A stretch of 5,848 nt of DNA from NCBI GenBank assembly GCA_017959645.1, contig JAGDAE010000068.1, positions 1 through 5,848 of the forward strand, written 5' to 3'. Below the pieces are notes generated by a model. It was not told the DNA's origin and searched no databases. It was given only the letters and a program-made list of their open reading frames with translations. Position numbers and translations under genes: made by a program. Origin of the DNA: Kiritimatiellia bacterium. Its GTDB lineage: Bacteria > Verrucomicrobiota > Kiritimatiellia > RFP12 > UBA1067. This document shows positions 1 to 5,848 of this stretch, in pieces. Numbering within the stretch: the first letter of the stretch is position 1; each line of letters begins with the position of its first letter.

Positions 1-595
1 ATACCAGCGCCCTCAGGGGCGCGTCGACGCCCTTCGTCTCAGGCGGCGGGATGCGGTTCACGATCGCCTCAAGCACCTCCGGGCCGCCCATGCCGGTCTT
101 CGCCGAGACGAGAAGCGGATCGTCCATCGGTATCGCGAGAATGTCCTCGATCTCGCGGCTGACCTCGGCTATGTCCGCGCCAGGCAGGTCGACCTTGTTG
201 AGGACGGGGACGATTTCGAGTCTGGCATCCTGCGCGAAATAGGTGTTCGCGACGGTCTGGGCCTCGACGCCCTGGGCGGCGTCGACGACGAGCAGCGCGC
301 CCTCGCACGCGCCCATCGAACGGCTTACCTCGTAGGCGAAGTCGACATGGCCTGGCGTATCGAGCAGATTGAACAGATAGGTCTTGCCGTCCTTCGCGGT
401 GTAGCGCATCGAGACCGGGTGGGATTTTATCGTTATCCCGCGCTCGCGCTCGAGATCCATCGCGTCGAGCGTCTGCTCCTTGAGCTCTCGCTGCGAAATG
501 GCGTGGGTAAGCTCGAGAATGCGGTCCGAAAGCGTCGTCTTCCCATGGTCGACATGGGCGATGATGCAGAAGTTCCGTATGTTCTCGAGCTTCAC
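1..595 (-). CDS. lepA: Elongation factor 4 (LepA), N-terminal part, cut by window edge
   Basis: This is a translational GTPase that binds the ribosome and is thought to remodel or back-translocate stalled elongation complexes. Only about 198 N-terminal residues of a usual ~600 are present; the frame runs open through position 1. The whole G domain is visible: P-loop AHVDHGKT (residues 13-20), switch I RGIT (52-55) after DLERE, switch II DTPGHVDF (79-86) with the catalytic histidine at 83, NKVD (133-136), and SAK (164-166). LERERGITIK, CEGALLVVDA and GVEAQT separate it from BipA/TypA and EF-G. The P-loop reads HVDHGKTT where most LepA proteins I recall read HIDHGKST, a minor deviation. The start is GTG at 595, chosen because MKLENIRNF matches the family N-terminus; no clear Shine-Dalgarno precedes it. 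It begins 13 bases after the potD stop, so it may rely on readthrough translation from potD. Confidence 0.95.
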   Translation of the reverse strand, partial: MKLENIRNFCIIAHVDHGKTTLSDRILELTHAISQRELKEQTLDAMDLERERGITIKSHPVSMRYTAKDGKTYLFNLLDTPGHVDFAYEVSRSMGACEGALLVVDAAQGVEAQTVANTYFAQDARLEIVPVLNKVDLPGADIAEVSREIEDILAIPMDDPLLVSAKTGMGGPEVLEAIVNRIPPPETKGVDAPLRALV

Positions 596-608
596 CCGGG
601 CAGCCGTT

Positions 609-1697
609 TTACCTGGCCACGGTCGCTTTGATGCGGTCCCACGCCTTGTTGTAGAGCGCCTGAACCTCGGGTTGCGAATCGAAACCCTTGAGAAGCTGGC
701 CGTACTTGAGGACGTCGGCGCTGGGAATTATGAGATTGCGGTAGTCCTCGTCGAGCATGTCGATGCCGGGCTTGACGGGGTTGGGTCCGCATATGTACTC
801 CATGTTCGCCTTCGCGACCTCGCCGTCGTAGATGTAGTCGATGAAGGCGTAGGCGAGGTCGGCCATCGGCGCGTCGGCGGCGACGACCATCTCGTCGAAG
901 GCGATCGAAAAGCCTTCCCTGGGCAGGGCGAAACCGATGTCGTCGCGAGGATCCATCCCTTCCTCCTCGTCGCCGCAGATGACCTGGATAATGTCGGTCG
1001 AATAGCCGTGGCCGACATAGGTCGAGCCGTTGGCGATCTCGTTCTTGTAGCTCTCGCCGTCGAATTTGCGGACGTTTTCGCGCCATTTGAGCACCTGCTC
1101 GACCGCGGCGTCGATCTCTTTGGGATCGGCCGAATTGACCGAATAGCCGAGCGACATCAAGCCGGCGCCGATGACTTCGCGGATGTCGTCGAGCAGCGAC
1201 ACGCGGGACTTGAACGCGGGATTGGAGAGGATCGACCAGCTTTCGACGTCCGCACCCTCGGGAATCTTGTCCTTTATGTAGCCGAGGCCGGTGTAGGTAA
1301 CGGCATAGGGAACGGAGTACCTGAACGACGGGTCGAGGATCTGGCCGACGAACGCCTTGTCGAAGTTCTTGCGGACGTTGGGCATCTTCGAGTGGTCGAG
1401 CTCCTTGAGCATGCCTTCGTTCGCCATGGTGGCGATCTGGTAGGAGCTGGGCATGATGATGTCGTAGCCGGTTCCGCCCGCCTTGAGCTTGGCGTACATC
1501 GCTTCGTTGGAATCGAAGGTGTCGACCACGATGCGGCACCCGTTCTTCTCTTCGAAGCCCTGTATCACTTCAGGCGCGATATAGTCGCTCCACGTATAGA
1601 TGTGCAGCTCCGGCTTTTTGGCGCATCCGCACATGATCAGCGCGGAGGCGGCGATTGCTCCCAGGGGAACGGTGGACTTGATCGTGGTCATCTTCAT
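609..1697 (-). CDS. potD: Spermidine/putrescine-type ABC substrate-binding lipoprotein PotD
   Basis: This is the extracytoplasmic receptor of the importer; it delivers a cationic substrate, probably a polyamine, to PotB/PotC. It is 362 residues long (E. coli PotD is 348). The N-terminus is a signal peptide (basic KMTTIK, hydrophobic core about 10-22) ending in MCGC, so Cys25 (or Cys23) is the likely lipidated residue, although the lipobox is not classical. Family landmarks are YTWSDY (34-39), SNEAMYAKLK (63-72), PSSY (83-86), a DDIRE segment (170-174) and ADPKEI (190-195). By manual alignment to E. coli PotD, the acidic amine ligands are kept (D38, D171, E174, D268), as are W36, Y39, S84 and Y86, but Trp229, Trp255 and Gln327 become Tyr232, Ala266 and Leu336. 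The ATG at 1697 overlaps the potC stop (ATGA); an ATG two codons later (1691) is better spaced from AAGGA and is an alternative start. The exact ligand is uncertain. Confidence 0.93.
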   Translation of the reverse strand: MKMTTIKSTVPLGAIAASALIMCGCAKKPELHIYTWSDYIAPEVIQGFEEKNGCRIVVDTFDSNEAMYAKLKAGGTGYDIIMPSSYQIATMANEGMLKELDHSKMPNVRKNFDKAFVGQILDPSFRYSVPYAVTYTGLGYIKDKIPEGADVESWSILSNPAFKSRVSLLDDIREVIGAGLMSLGYSVNSADPKEIDAAVEQVLKWRENVRKFDGESYKNEIANGSTYVGHGYSTDIIQVICGDEEEGMDPRDDIGFALPREGFSIAFDEMVVAADAPMADLAYAFIDYIYDGEVAKANMEYICGPNPVKPGIDMLDEDYRNLIIPSADVLKYGQLLKGFDSQPEVQALYNKAWDRIKATVAR

Positions 1698-2518
1698 TTT
1701 CCTTTCTGTTTTGTCTGGTTTTTGCCGGTCAGGGTCTTCGAAACCCCTACGAGCGCACAAGTGAAAATCAGCATCAGCGTCGAAAGCGCGAACACGGCCG
1801 GAAGGTTCTTCGAATGCTTGGTCATCGACGAGACGTAGGTCGGGAAGGTGTTGGTTCCGGCGCCGTTGACGAAAGAGGTTATCACGACGTCGTCGATCGA
1901 GAGCGTGAACGCGAGAAGCCCGCCGGCGACGATGCCGGGCAGCAGCAGCGGCAGCTCGACCTTGAAGAACGTGTACCACGGGCCGGCGCCGAGATCGTAC
2001 GCCGCCTCGATCAGGCGGTCGTCGAAATCCTGCAGGCGCGCGAGAATCGTCATCACCACGTAGGAGACGCAGAACGTCACGTGGGCGATCAGGATCGTCC
2101 AGAATCCGCACTCGACCTTGACCGCGACGAACAGCATCAGCAGCGAGATTCCGATCAGGATGTCGGGCATGATCAGCGGAACGTAGACGAGCGTGTGGTG
2201 TATCGACTGAAGGCGCCCCTTCCAGCGGTGGAGAGCGAGGGCGGCGGTCGTGCCGAACACGCACGATATCAGCGTCGCCAGCCCGGCGACCGTGATCGAA
2301 AGCCAGAAGCTGTCGAGCAGCGGCTTGATCGCGAAACCGCCGGTGAATATCTGCCGGTACCATTTCCAGGTCACGCCGAGAAAGCGTCCGTCCGATCCGA
2401 AGAACGACATCGAAATCCCGTTCGGGACGAAGCCGTAGGCGAAAACGAGCAGAATCGGTATGTAGAGGAACGCCAAGACCAATCCGAGCACGGCGACGGA
2501 GAAGAACGAGCGTTTCAC
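1694..2518 (-). CDS. potC: Spermidine/putrescine ABC transporter permease PotC
   Basis: This is the second inner-membrane permease subunit; it pairs with PotB to form the translocation path. It has 274 residues, close to the usual ~265. About six hydrophobic segments are readable: residues 7-30, 71-96, 110-133, 139-160, about 188-215 and about 240-262. The cytoplasmic EAA loop that docks on the ATPase is intact: EAAYDLG (171-177), then the spacer, then ELP (188-190). SIDDVVITSF after the fifth segment is also typical of PotC. The tail is short and basic (TGKNQTKQKGK). The start is GTG at 2518, chosen because it overlaps the potB stop as GTGA and has AGGAGG nine bases upstream. The same frame stays open far upstream inside potB, but that reading has no permease character and is a shadow. 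The stop overlaps the potD start by four bases. Confidence 0.94.
   Translation of the reverse strand: MKRSFFSVAVLGLVLAFLYIPILLVFAYGFVPNGISMSFFGSDGRFLGVTWKWYRQIFTGGFAIKPLLDSFWLSITVAGLATLISCVFGTTAALALHRWKGRLQSIHHTLVYVPLIMPDILIGISLLMLFVAVKVECGFWTILIAHVTFCVSYVVMTILARLQDFDDRLIEAAYDLGAGPWYTFFKVELPLLLPGIVAGGLLAFTLSIDDVVITSFVNGAGTNTFPTYVSSMTKHSKNLPAVFALSTLMLIFTCALVGVSKTLTGKNQTKQKGK
1700..1704 (-). promoter_or_regulatory. Ribosome binding site for potD
   Basis: AAGGA on the minus strand lies two bases before the ATG at 1697 and eight bases before the in-frame ATG at 1691. The spacing favours 1691, while the ATGA overlap with potC favours 1697. The two choices differ by only two residues of the signal peptide. 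Confidence 0.55.
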
Positions 2519-3510
2519 GACGACGCCCCTCCTATCATGAGCCGCGCGGTTTCCGCCTCGAGGCGTTTGCGGTCGCGCGCGTTCTGCCGCCGTTTCCACC
2601 ACATGGCGCAGGCGATCGGTATGAGAACCGACACCGCCATGAGCGTCGCCAGGGCCGACGCGTGCGGGATGTTGCGGTTCTGTATCGCTCGCATGAAAAT
2701 CTTGTTTCCGATCAGCACGCAGTCGGTCCCGCCGAGCATCTGGGGAATCACGTACGAGCCGATCGCCGGAATGAACACCATCAGAATCGCGGAGATGAGC
2801 CCCTGCTTGATGCCGGGAATGAATATCTTCCGGAAGGCGTAGAAACTCTTCGCCCCGAGATCGCGCGCCGCCTCGAGCAGCGAGAAATCGAACTTCTCCG
2901 CCGCCGTGTAGATCGGCATGATCGCGAAAGGAAGGAACGAATACACCGAGACGAGAACGACCGCCGCCTCGCTGTCGAGAATCGTCGACGCCGCCGGATC
3001 GACCGGCCCCGAATTCGCCAGACCCATCCAGACGAACAGCCCCTTCAGGGAGCCGGGCAGCCAACCGAACATCCACTCCCTGACGCGCAGAAACGTAAGG
3101 TAGCACGACTGCAGCCAGCCGTCGGGATGGAGCATCGTCTTCCATGCGAAGACGCGCACGACGAAACTGGTCCAGAACGGAAGCATTATCGAGCCGGCGA
3201 CGATGGCGCGCCAGCGGCTGTTCATCCGCGCGATCGCGTAGGCGCAAGGCAACGCGAGGACTATCGACCAGAGCGTAACCTCGAACGAGATTCGTATCGT
3301 GTTCCAGACGATCGCCGGATAGTCCGGATCGACCAGCTCGCGCCAGGTTTCGAGACTCCATTCCCCAACGCCGCCGTTCGGGGTGTGGCCGTGGAAGGTG
3401 AAAGCCAGAACGATAACCGCCGGCACGGCGAAGAACAGCCCCAGCCACAGCAGCGAAGGCAGCGTCACCAGCCACTCGGCGCGGCGGGATCTAAGCGGAT
3501 TGCCCGTCAT
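2515..3510 (-). CDS. potB: Spermidine/putrescine ABC transporter permease PotB
   Basis: This is the first inner-membrane permease subunit of the importer. It has 331 residues, clearly longer than E. coli PotB (about 275-285). Hydrophobic segments lie near residues 14-39, 70-94, 102-123, 182-202, 234-256 and 285-305. LPFWTSFVVR (110-119) and LPFAIMPIY (193-201) are typical of PotB. The EAA loop is intact: EAARDLG (213-219), then IFIPG (229-233). The extra length is in two places: the external loop between the third and fourth segments (about 132-181) is roughly 28 residues longer than in E. coli and rich in Trp, Gly and Pro, and a charged C-terminal tail (306-331, KRRQNARDRKRLEAE) probably sits in the cytoplasm. 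The start is ATG at 3510, overlapping the potA stop as ATGA, with GAGG four bases upstream. It is read just before potC. Confidence 0.93.
   Translation of the reverse strand: MTGNPLRSRRAEWLVTLPSLLWLGLFFAVPAVIVLAFTFHGHTPNGGVGEWSLETWRELVDPDYPAIVWNTIRISFEVTLWSIVLALPCAYAIARMNSRWRAIVAGSIMLPFWTSFVVRVFAWKTMLHPDGWLQSCYLTFLRVREWMFGWLPGSLKGLFVWMGLANSGPVDPAASTILDSEAAVVLVSVYSFLPFAIMPIYTAAEKFDFSLLEAARDLGAKSFYAFRKIFIPGIKQGLISAILMVFIPAIGSYVIPQMLGGTDCVLIGNKIFMRAIQNRNIPHASALATLMAVSVLIPIACAMWWKRRQNARDRKRLEAETARLMIGGASS
2528..2533 (-). promoter_or_regulatory. Ribosome binding site for potC
   Basis: AGGAGG on the minus strand lies nine bases upstream of the GTG at 2518. It is the strongest Shine-Dalgarno sequence among the pot genes and decides the non-ATG start of potC. 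It lies within the last codons of potB. Confidence 0.75.
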
Positions 3511-4610
3511 TTCGCCTCTACCATGTAGCCGTCGTCGGGATGCCACCAGACGAACACTTCGTCGTTCCAGGTTATCGATTCCTGGTCGAGCAGGAATCGC
3601 GAATGGGGCTTGAGCGCGGCGAGGCGCTTGCCGGAAGACTCTATCCAGTACTTCGTGTACACGCCCTGGTACACGATGTCCTTCACCGTAGAAAGGAACA
3701 CGTTGATCGACGCGCCCTTCTCCGGCGGCGGCGGGGCGAGCGTCACGCGTATCTTCTCTGGGCGGACGGACAGATCGACGCTGTCGCCGACCTTGATCTT
3801 CCTGTCGTTGAACGCTTTGACCGCAGGGAACCCTTCGCACTGTATGGTGCAGTAGTCGCCGTCGACCGCGACAATCTCGCCTGACAGAAAATTGGTGTCG
3901 CCGATGAACGAGGCGACGAAGCGCGACGCCGGCGCCTCGTATATCTTCGCAGGCCCGTCGAGCTGCTCGACCTTGCCGCGGTTGAGAACCGCGATACGGT
4001 CCGAAAGGCTCATCGCCTCGCCCTGGTCGTGGGTCACGTACAGAAACGTTATCCCGACCTGATCGTGGATGGTGTCGAGCTCGAGCAGCATGTGCTGGCG
4101 AAGCTTGAGATCGAGCGCGGCGAGCGGCTCGTCGAGCAGCAGAACCTGCGGACGGTCGACCAACGCGCGCGCTATGGCCACCCGCTGCTTCTGTCCGCCG
4201 GAAAGCTGGCTCGGATACTTCCACGCATGCTCGGACATCTGGATCATCTCGAGTATGTCGTCGACCTTCTCCTCGATCTCACCCTTCTCCATCTTCGCGA
4301 GTTTGAGCGAAAACGCGATATTGTCCCAGATCGTCATCGTCGGAAACAGCGCGTAGTTCTGGAAAACGGTGTGGATGCGGCGCTGGTTCGGAGGCAGATC
4401 GGTTATGTCCTTCCCTTCGAGATAGATGCGCCCCGAGTCCGGACGTTCGAATCCGCCAAGCATCCTCAACAGCGTGGTCTTTCCGCATCCCGACGGCCCC
4501 AAGAGCGAGAAGAACTCTCCCTTGGCGACCGAAAAAGAAACGTCGTCGACGGCCGTAAGCGCACCGAAACGCTTGGTGACGTGGTCGAATATCAGGAACT
4601 CGTTGCTCAT
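3507..4610 (-). CDS. potA: Spermidine/putrescine ABC transporter ATPase PotA
   Basis: This is the cytoplasmic ATPase that powers the PotB/PotC permease. It has 367 residues, normal for PotA (E. coli about 378). The nucleotide-binding domain is complete: Walker A GPSGCGKTT (38-46), Q-loop Gln84 in VFQNYALFP, signature LSGGQ (136-140), Walker B LLLDEP (157-162), D-loop ALD (165-167) and switch His194 in YVTHDQGEAM. A C-terminal regulatory/TOBE-type region follows from about residue 240, including SVRPEKI (281-287), ending in WWHPDDGYMVEAK. The start chosen is ATG at 4610, giving MSNEFLIFDHVTKRFG as expected for the family, seven bases after the stop of the DUF1846 gene. An in-frame ATG at 4643 would add 11 residues and overlap the upstream gene; it is less likely. 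The stop overlaps the potB start. Among ABC ATPases of this CUT/PotA-like group, the potBCD neighbours settle the assignment. Confidence 0.95.
   Translation of the reverse strand: MSNEFLIFDHVTKRFGALTAVDDVSFSVAKGEFFSLLGPSGCGKTTLLRMLGGFERPDSGRIYLEGKDITDLPPNQRRIHTVFQNYALFPTMTIWDNIAFSLKLAKMEKGEIEEKVDDILEMIQMSEHAWKYPSQLSGGQKQRVAIARALVDRPQVLLLDEPLAALDLKLRQHMLLELDTIHDQVGITFLYVTHDQGEAMSLSDRIAVLNRGKVEQLDGPAKIYEAPASRFVASFIGDTNFLSGEIVAVDGDYCTIQCEGFPAVKAFNDRKIKVGDSVDLSVRPEKIRVTLAPPPPEKGASINVFLSTVKDIVYQGVYTKYWIESSGKRLAALKPHSRFLLDQESITWNDEVFVWWHPDDGYMVEAK
3515..3518 (-). promoter_or_regulatory. Ribosome binding site for potB
   Basis: GAGG on the minus strand lies four bases upstream of the ATG at 3510, within the last codons of potA. 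The spacing is short but it supports the overlapping start. Confidence 0.5.
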
Positions 4611-4617
4611 TTTGGCT

Positions 4618-5848
4618 TCAGTGTCCTCCGTTGAAAAGAGCATTGGTCGCGTAATACGGGTCGGACGTGTACCTGCATCCGAGTCTGCGCAGCCCGGCCT
4701 CGTCGCCTGGCGTAACCATGTGGGTCATGTGCACCTCGCAGCCGCGAAGCTCGTTCAGCTTCTCCATGGCCAGAGCCGCCGCGGGGTTTGCCGTCGCCGA
4801 AATCGCGAGCCCGATCAGCGCCTCGTCGAGATTGAGCGACGTATAGCCGACCTTGAGAATGTCCTGCTTCATATGAGCGATGGAATGGATGATGTTCGGC
4901 CCGATGAGCGGAATCTGCGCCGGAATCCCAGAGAGCGTCTTCACGGCGTTTATGACCGTCGCCGCCGCCGCGTGCATCTCGTCCGAATTCTTGCCGGTCA
5001 CGATTCTGCCGTCCTGAAGCTGTATCGCCGCGCCGGAAACGATGGTTCCGCCCGCCTTGCCCTTGCCCTGGATGTGCGCCTCCTCCGCCGTGCGCCGCGC
5101 CGCCTCGACAACCACGCGATCTTCGGTCTTCAGCGAAAGCGAATCCATCAGCGCCTTGGCGCGGTCGACCGAGTCCCTGTCGGTCGCCCCCTCCGCGAAC
5201 AGGCACTGGTAGCGCAGAAACCGGCGTATTACCTCCTGCTTGGACGCGAACCGCACCACCTCGTCGTCGATGATCCCGAAGCCGATCCGGTTCACCCCCA
5301 TGTCGGTCGGCGATTTGTACGGACATTGGCCGTTCGTCATCTTCTGCCAGATCGCCACCAGCAGCGGATAGGCGTCGATGTCGCGGTTGTAGTTCACCGT
5401 CTCCACCCCGTACGCGTTGAGATGGTACGGGTCGATCATGTTCTTGTCGTTCAGGTCGATCGTGGCCGCCTCGTAGGCGATGTTGAGCGGATGGTCCAAC
5501 GGCAGATTCCAGACCGGGAAGCTCTCGAACTTCGAATACCCGGCGACGTTGCCCATGCGATACTCGTGGTAGATCTGGGTGAGGCAGGTCGCGAACTTGC
5601 CCGAACCCGGCCCCGGCGCGGTCACGACGACGATCGGCTTCTCGGTCTTTACGTATTCGTTCTTGCCGTAGCCCATGTCGGAGACGATCGTGTTCACGTC
5701 GGCCGGGTACCCCGCCGTCTTGTAGTGGTAATACACCCTCACGCCGCGGCGCTCGAGCTTCGCGCGGAATTGCTTGACCGCCGTCTGCTCCTGGTAGCGG
5801 GTTATCACGACGCCCCGCACCGTGAGCCCGAGATTGCGCAGATCGTCG
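4618..5848 (-). CDS. DUF1846 (UPF0371) family protein, 5' end missing
   Basis: This is a member of a widespread family of about 500-residue proteins whose function I do not know to be established. 409 C-terminal residues are present; the frame is open to the right edge (the last upstream residues read DDLRNLGLTVRGVV), so about 90-100 N-terminal residues lie outside the window and the GTG at 5820 is not the real start. Recognition rests on conserved stretches: VVITRY, HYKTAGYPADVN, IVSDMGYGKNEY, VVVTAPGPGSGK, FPVWNLPLDHPLN, AYEAATIDLND, MIDPYHLNAYG, NYNRDIDAYPLL and YKSPTDMGVN. APGPGSGKF (codons about 5594-5620) resembles a P-loop but has Phe where Ser/Thr is usual. No signal peptide or membrane segment is visible in this part, so it is probably cytoplasmic. 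It ends seven bases before potA and looks co-transcribed with it. Family assignment is strong; any link to polyamines is inferred only from position. Confidence 0.88.
   Translation of the reverse strand, partial: DDLRNLGLTVRGVVITRYQEQTAVKQFRAKLERRGVRVYYHYKTAGYPADVNTIVSDMGYGKNEYVKTEKPIVVVTAPGPGSGKFATCLTQIYHEYRMGNVAGYSKFESFPVWNLPLDHPLNIAYEAATIDLNDKNMIDPYHLNAYGVETVNYNRDIDAYPLLVAIWQKMTNGQCPYKSPTDMGVNRIGFGIIDDEVVRFASKQEVIRRFLRYQCLFAEGATDRDSVDRAKALMDSLSLKTEDRVVVEAARRTAEEAHIQGKGKAGGTIVSGAAIQLQDGRIVTGKNSDEMHAAAATVINAVKTLSGIPAQIPLIGPNIIHSIAHMKQDILKVGYTSLNLDEALIGLAISATANPAAALAMEKLNELRGCEVHMTHMVTPGDEAGLRRLGCRYTSDPYYATNALFNGGH
4624..4629 (-). promoter_or_regulatory. Possible ribosome binding site for potA
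   Basis: GGAGGA on the minus strand lies inside the last codons of the DUF1846 gene, 13 bases before the potA ATG at 4610. That is longer than the usual spacing, so it may be coincidental (it encodes Gly-Gly) or may act together with termination of the upstream gene. No better Shine-Dalgarno lies closer. Confidence 0.3.

Noticed and set aside
480..1838. Long plus-strand open frame (about 450 codons) opposite potD
   Set aside because: It is antisense to a well-supported gene, has low-complexity Val/Asp/Gly/Arg-rich translation with no recognisable domain, and is explained by the codon bias of the high-GC potD strand.
609..2363. potD frame is open far upstream, suggesting a fusion or N-terminal extension
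   Set aside because: The upstream part translates to Arg-rich nonsense overlapping potC in another frame. The signal peptide begins at 1697, which also forms the ATGA overlap with potC.
1814..3528. Two long plus-strand open frames opposite potC and potB
   Set aside because: The translations are Arg/Glu/Asp-rich with no family match, lack ribosome binding context, and mirror the membrane-protein codons on the other strand.
2519..4224. potC and potB frames also stay open upstream (to 3475 and 4224)
   Set aside because: The extensions are out-of-frame readings of potB and potA without domain character; the starts at 2518 and 3510 have stop/start overlaps, Shine-Dalgarno sequences and correct family N-termini.
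4607..5326. Second minus-strand open frame inside the DUF1846 gene
   Set aside because: It is a Gly/Arg/Ala-rich shadow in another frame; the DUF1846 frame is continuous and conserved across the same region.
1..5848. Search for CRISPR repeats, tRNA/rRNA, insertion sequences, terminators, or a new defence system
   Set aside because: The window is almost fully coding with recognisable transport and translation genes. No spaced direct repeats, terminal inverted repeats, transposase motifs or stem-loop/T-run terminators were seen; short GTCGAC-type palindromes are scattered within codons and look compositional.

Overview
The window is a gapless run of six genes, all read from the minus strand. 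In transcription order (right to left in window coordinates) they are: a DUF1846-family gene cut by the right edge, potA, potB, potC, potD, and lepA cut by the left edge. There is no RNA gene, insertion sequence, CRISPR array or intergenic stretch longer than 13 bases. No promoter or terminator is visible, so the transcript probably starts beyond the right edge and ends beyond the left edge.

The four central genes encode a complete type I ABC importer of the spermidine/putrescine family: ATPase (PotA), two permeases (PotB, PotC) and a lipoprotein-type substrate-binding protein (PotD), in the same order as E. coli potABCD. Three junctions are 4-base stop/start overlaps (ATGA or GTGA), and the outer gaps are 7 bases (DUF1846 gene to potA) and 13 bases (potD to lepA). 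This layout suggests one polycistronic, translationally coupled unit. PotD keeps all four acidic positions that hold the amines in E. coli PotD but has changed several aromatic/amide contacts. A polyamine or related cationic substrate is therefore likely, but the exact one is open.

The flanking genes are less expected partners. DUF1846 is a conserved family with no established function known to me; this copy has a P-loop-like glycine-rich segment. lepA encodes the ribosomal GTPase EF4 and is a housekeeping gene.

Organism: a moderately high-GC bacterium. The LepA N-terminus (FCIIAH, AMDLERERGITIKSHPV) resembles, from memory, LepA of Verrucomicrobiota such as Akkermansia, so a Verrucomicrobiota/Kiritimatiellota-type or other PVC-group bacterium is a reasonable guess but unproven. 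Nothing here looks like a mobile or defence island. The points worth following up are the altered PotD pocket, the enlarged PotB loop and the DUF1846-pot linkage.
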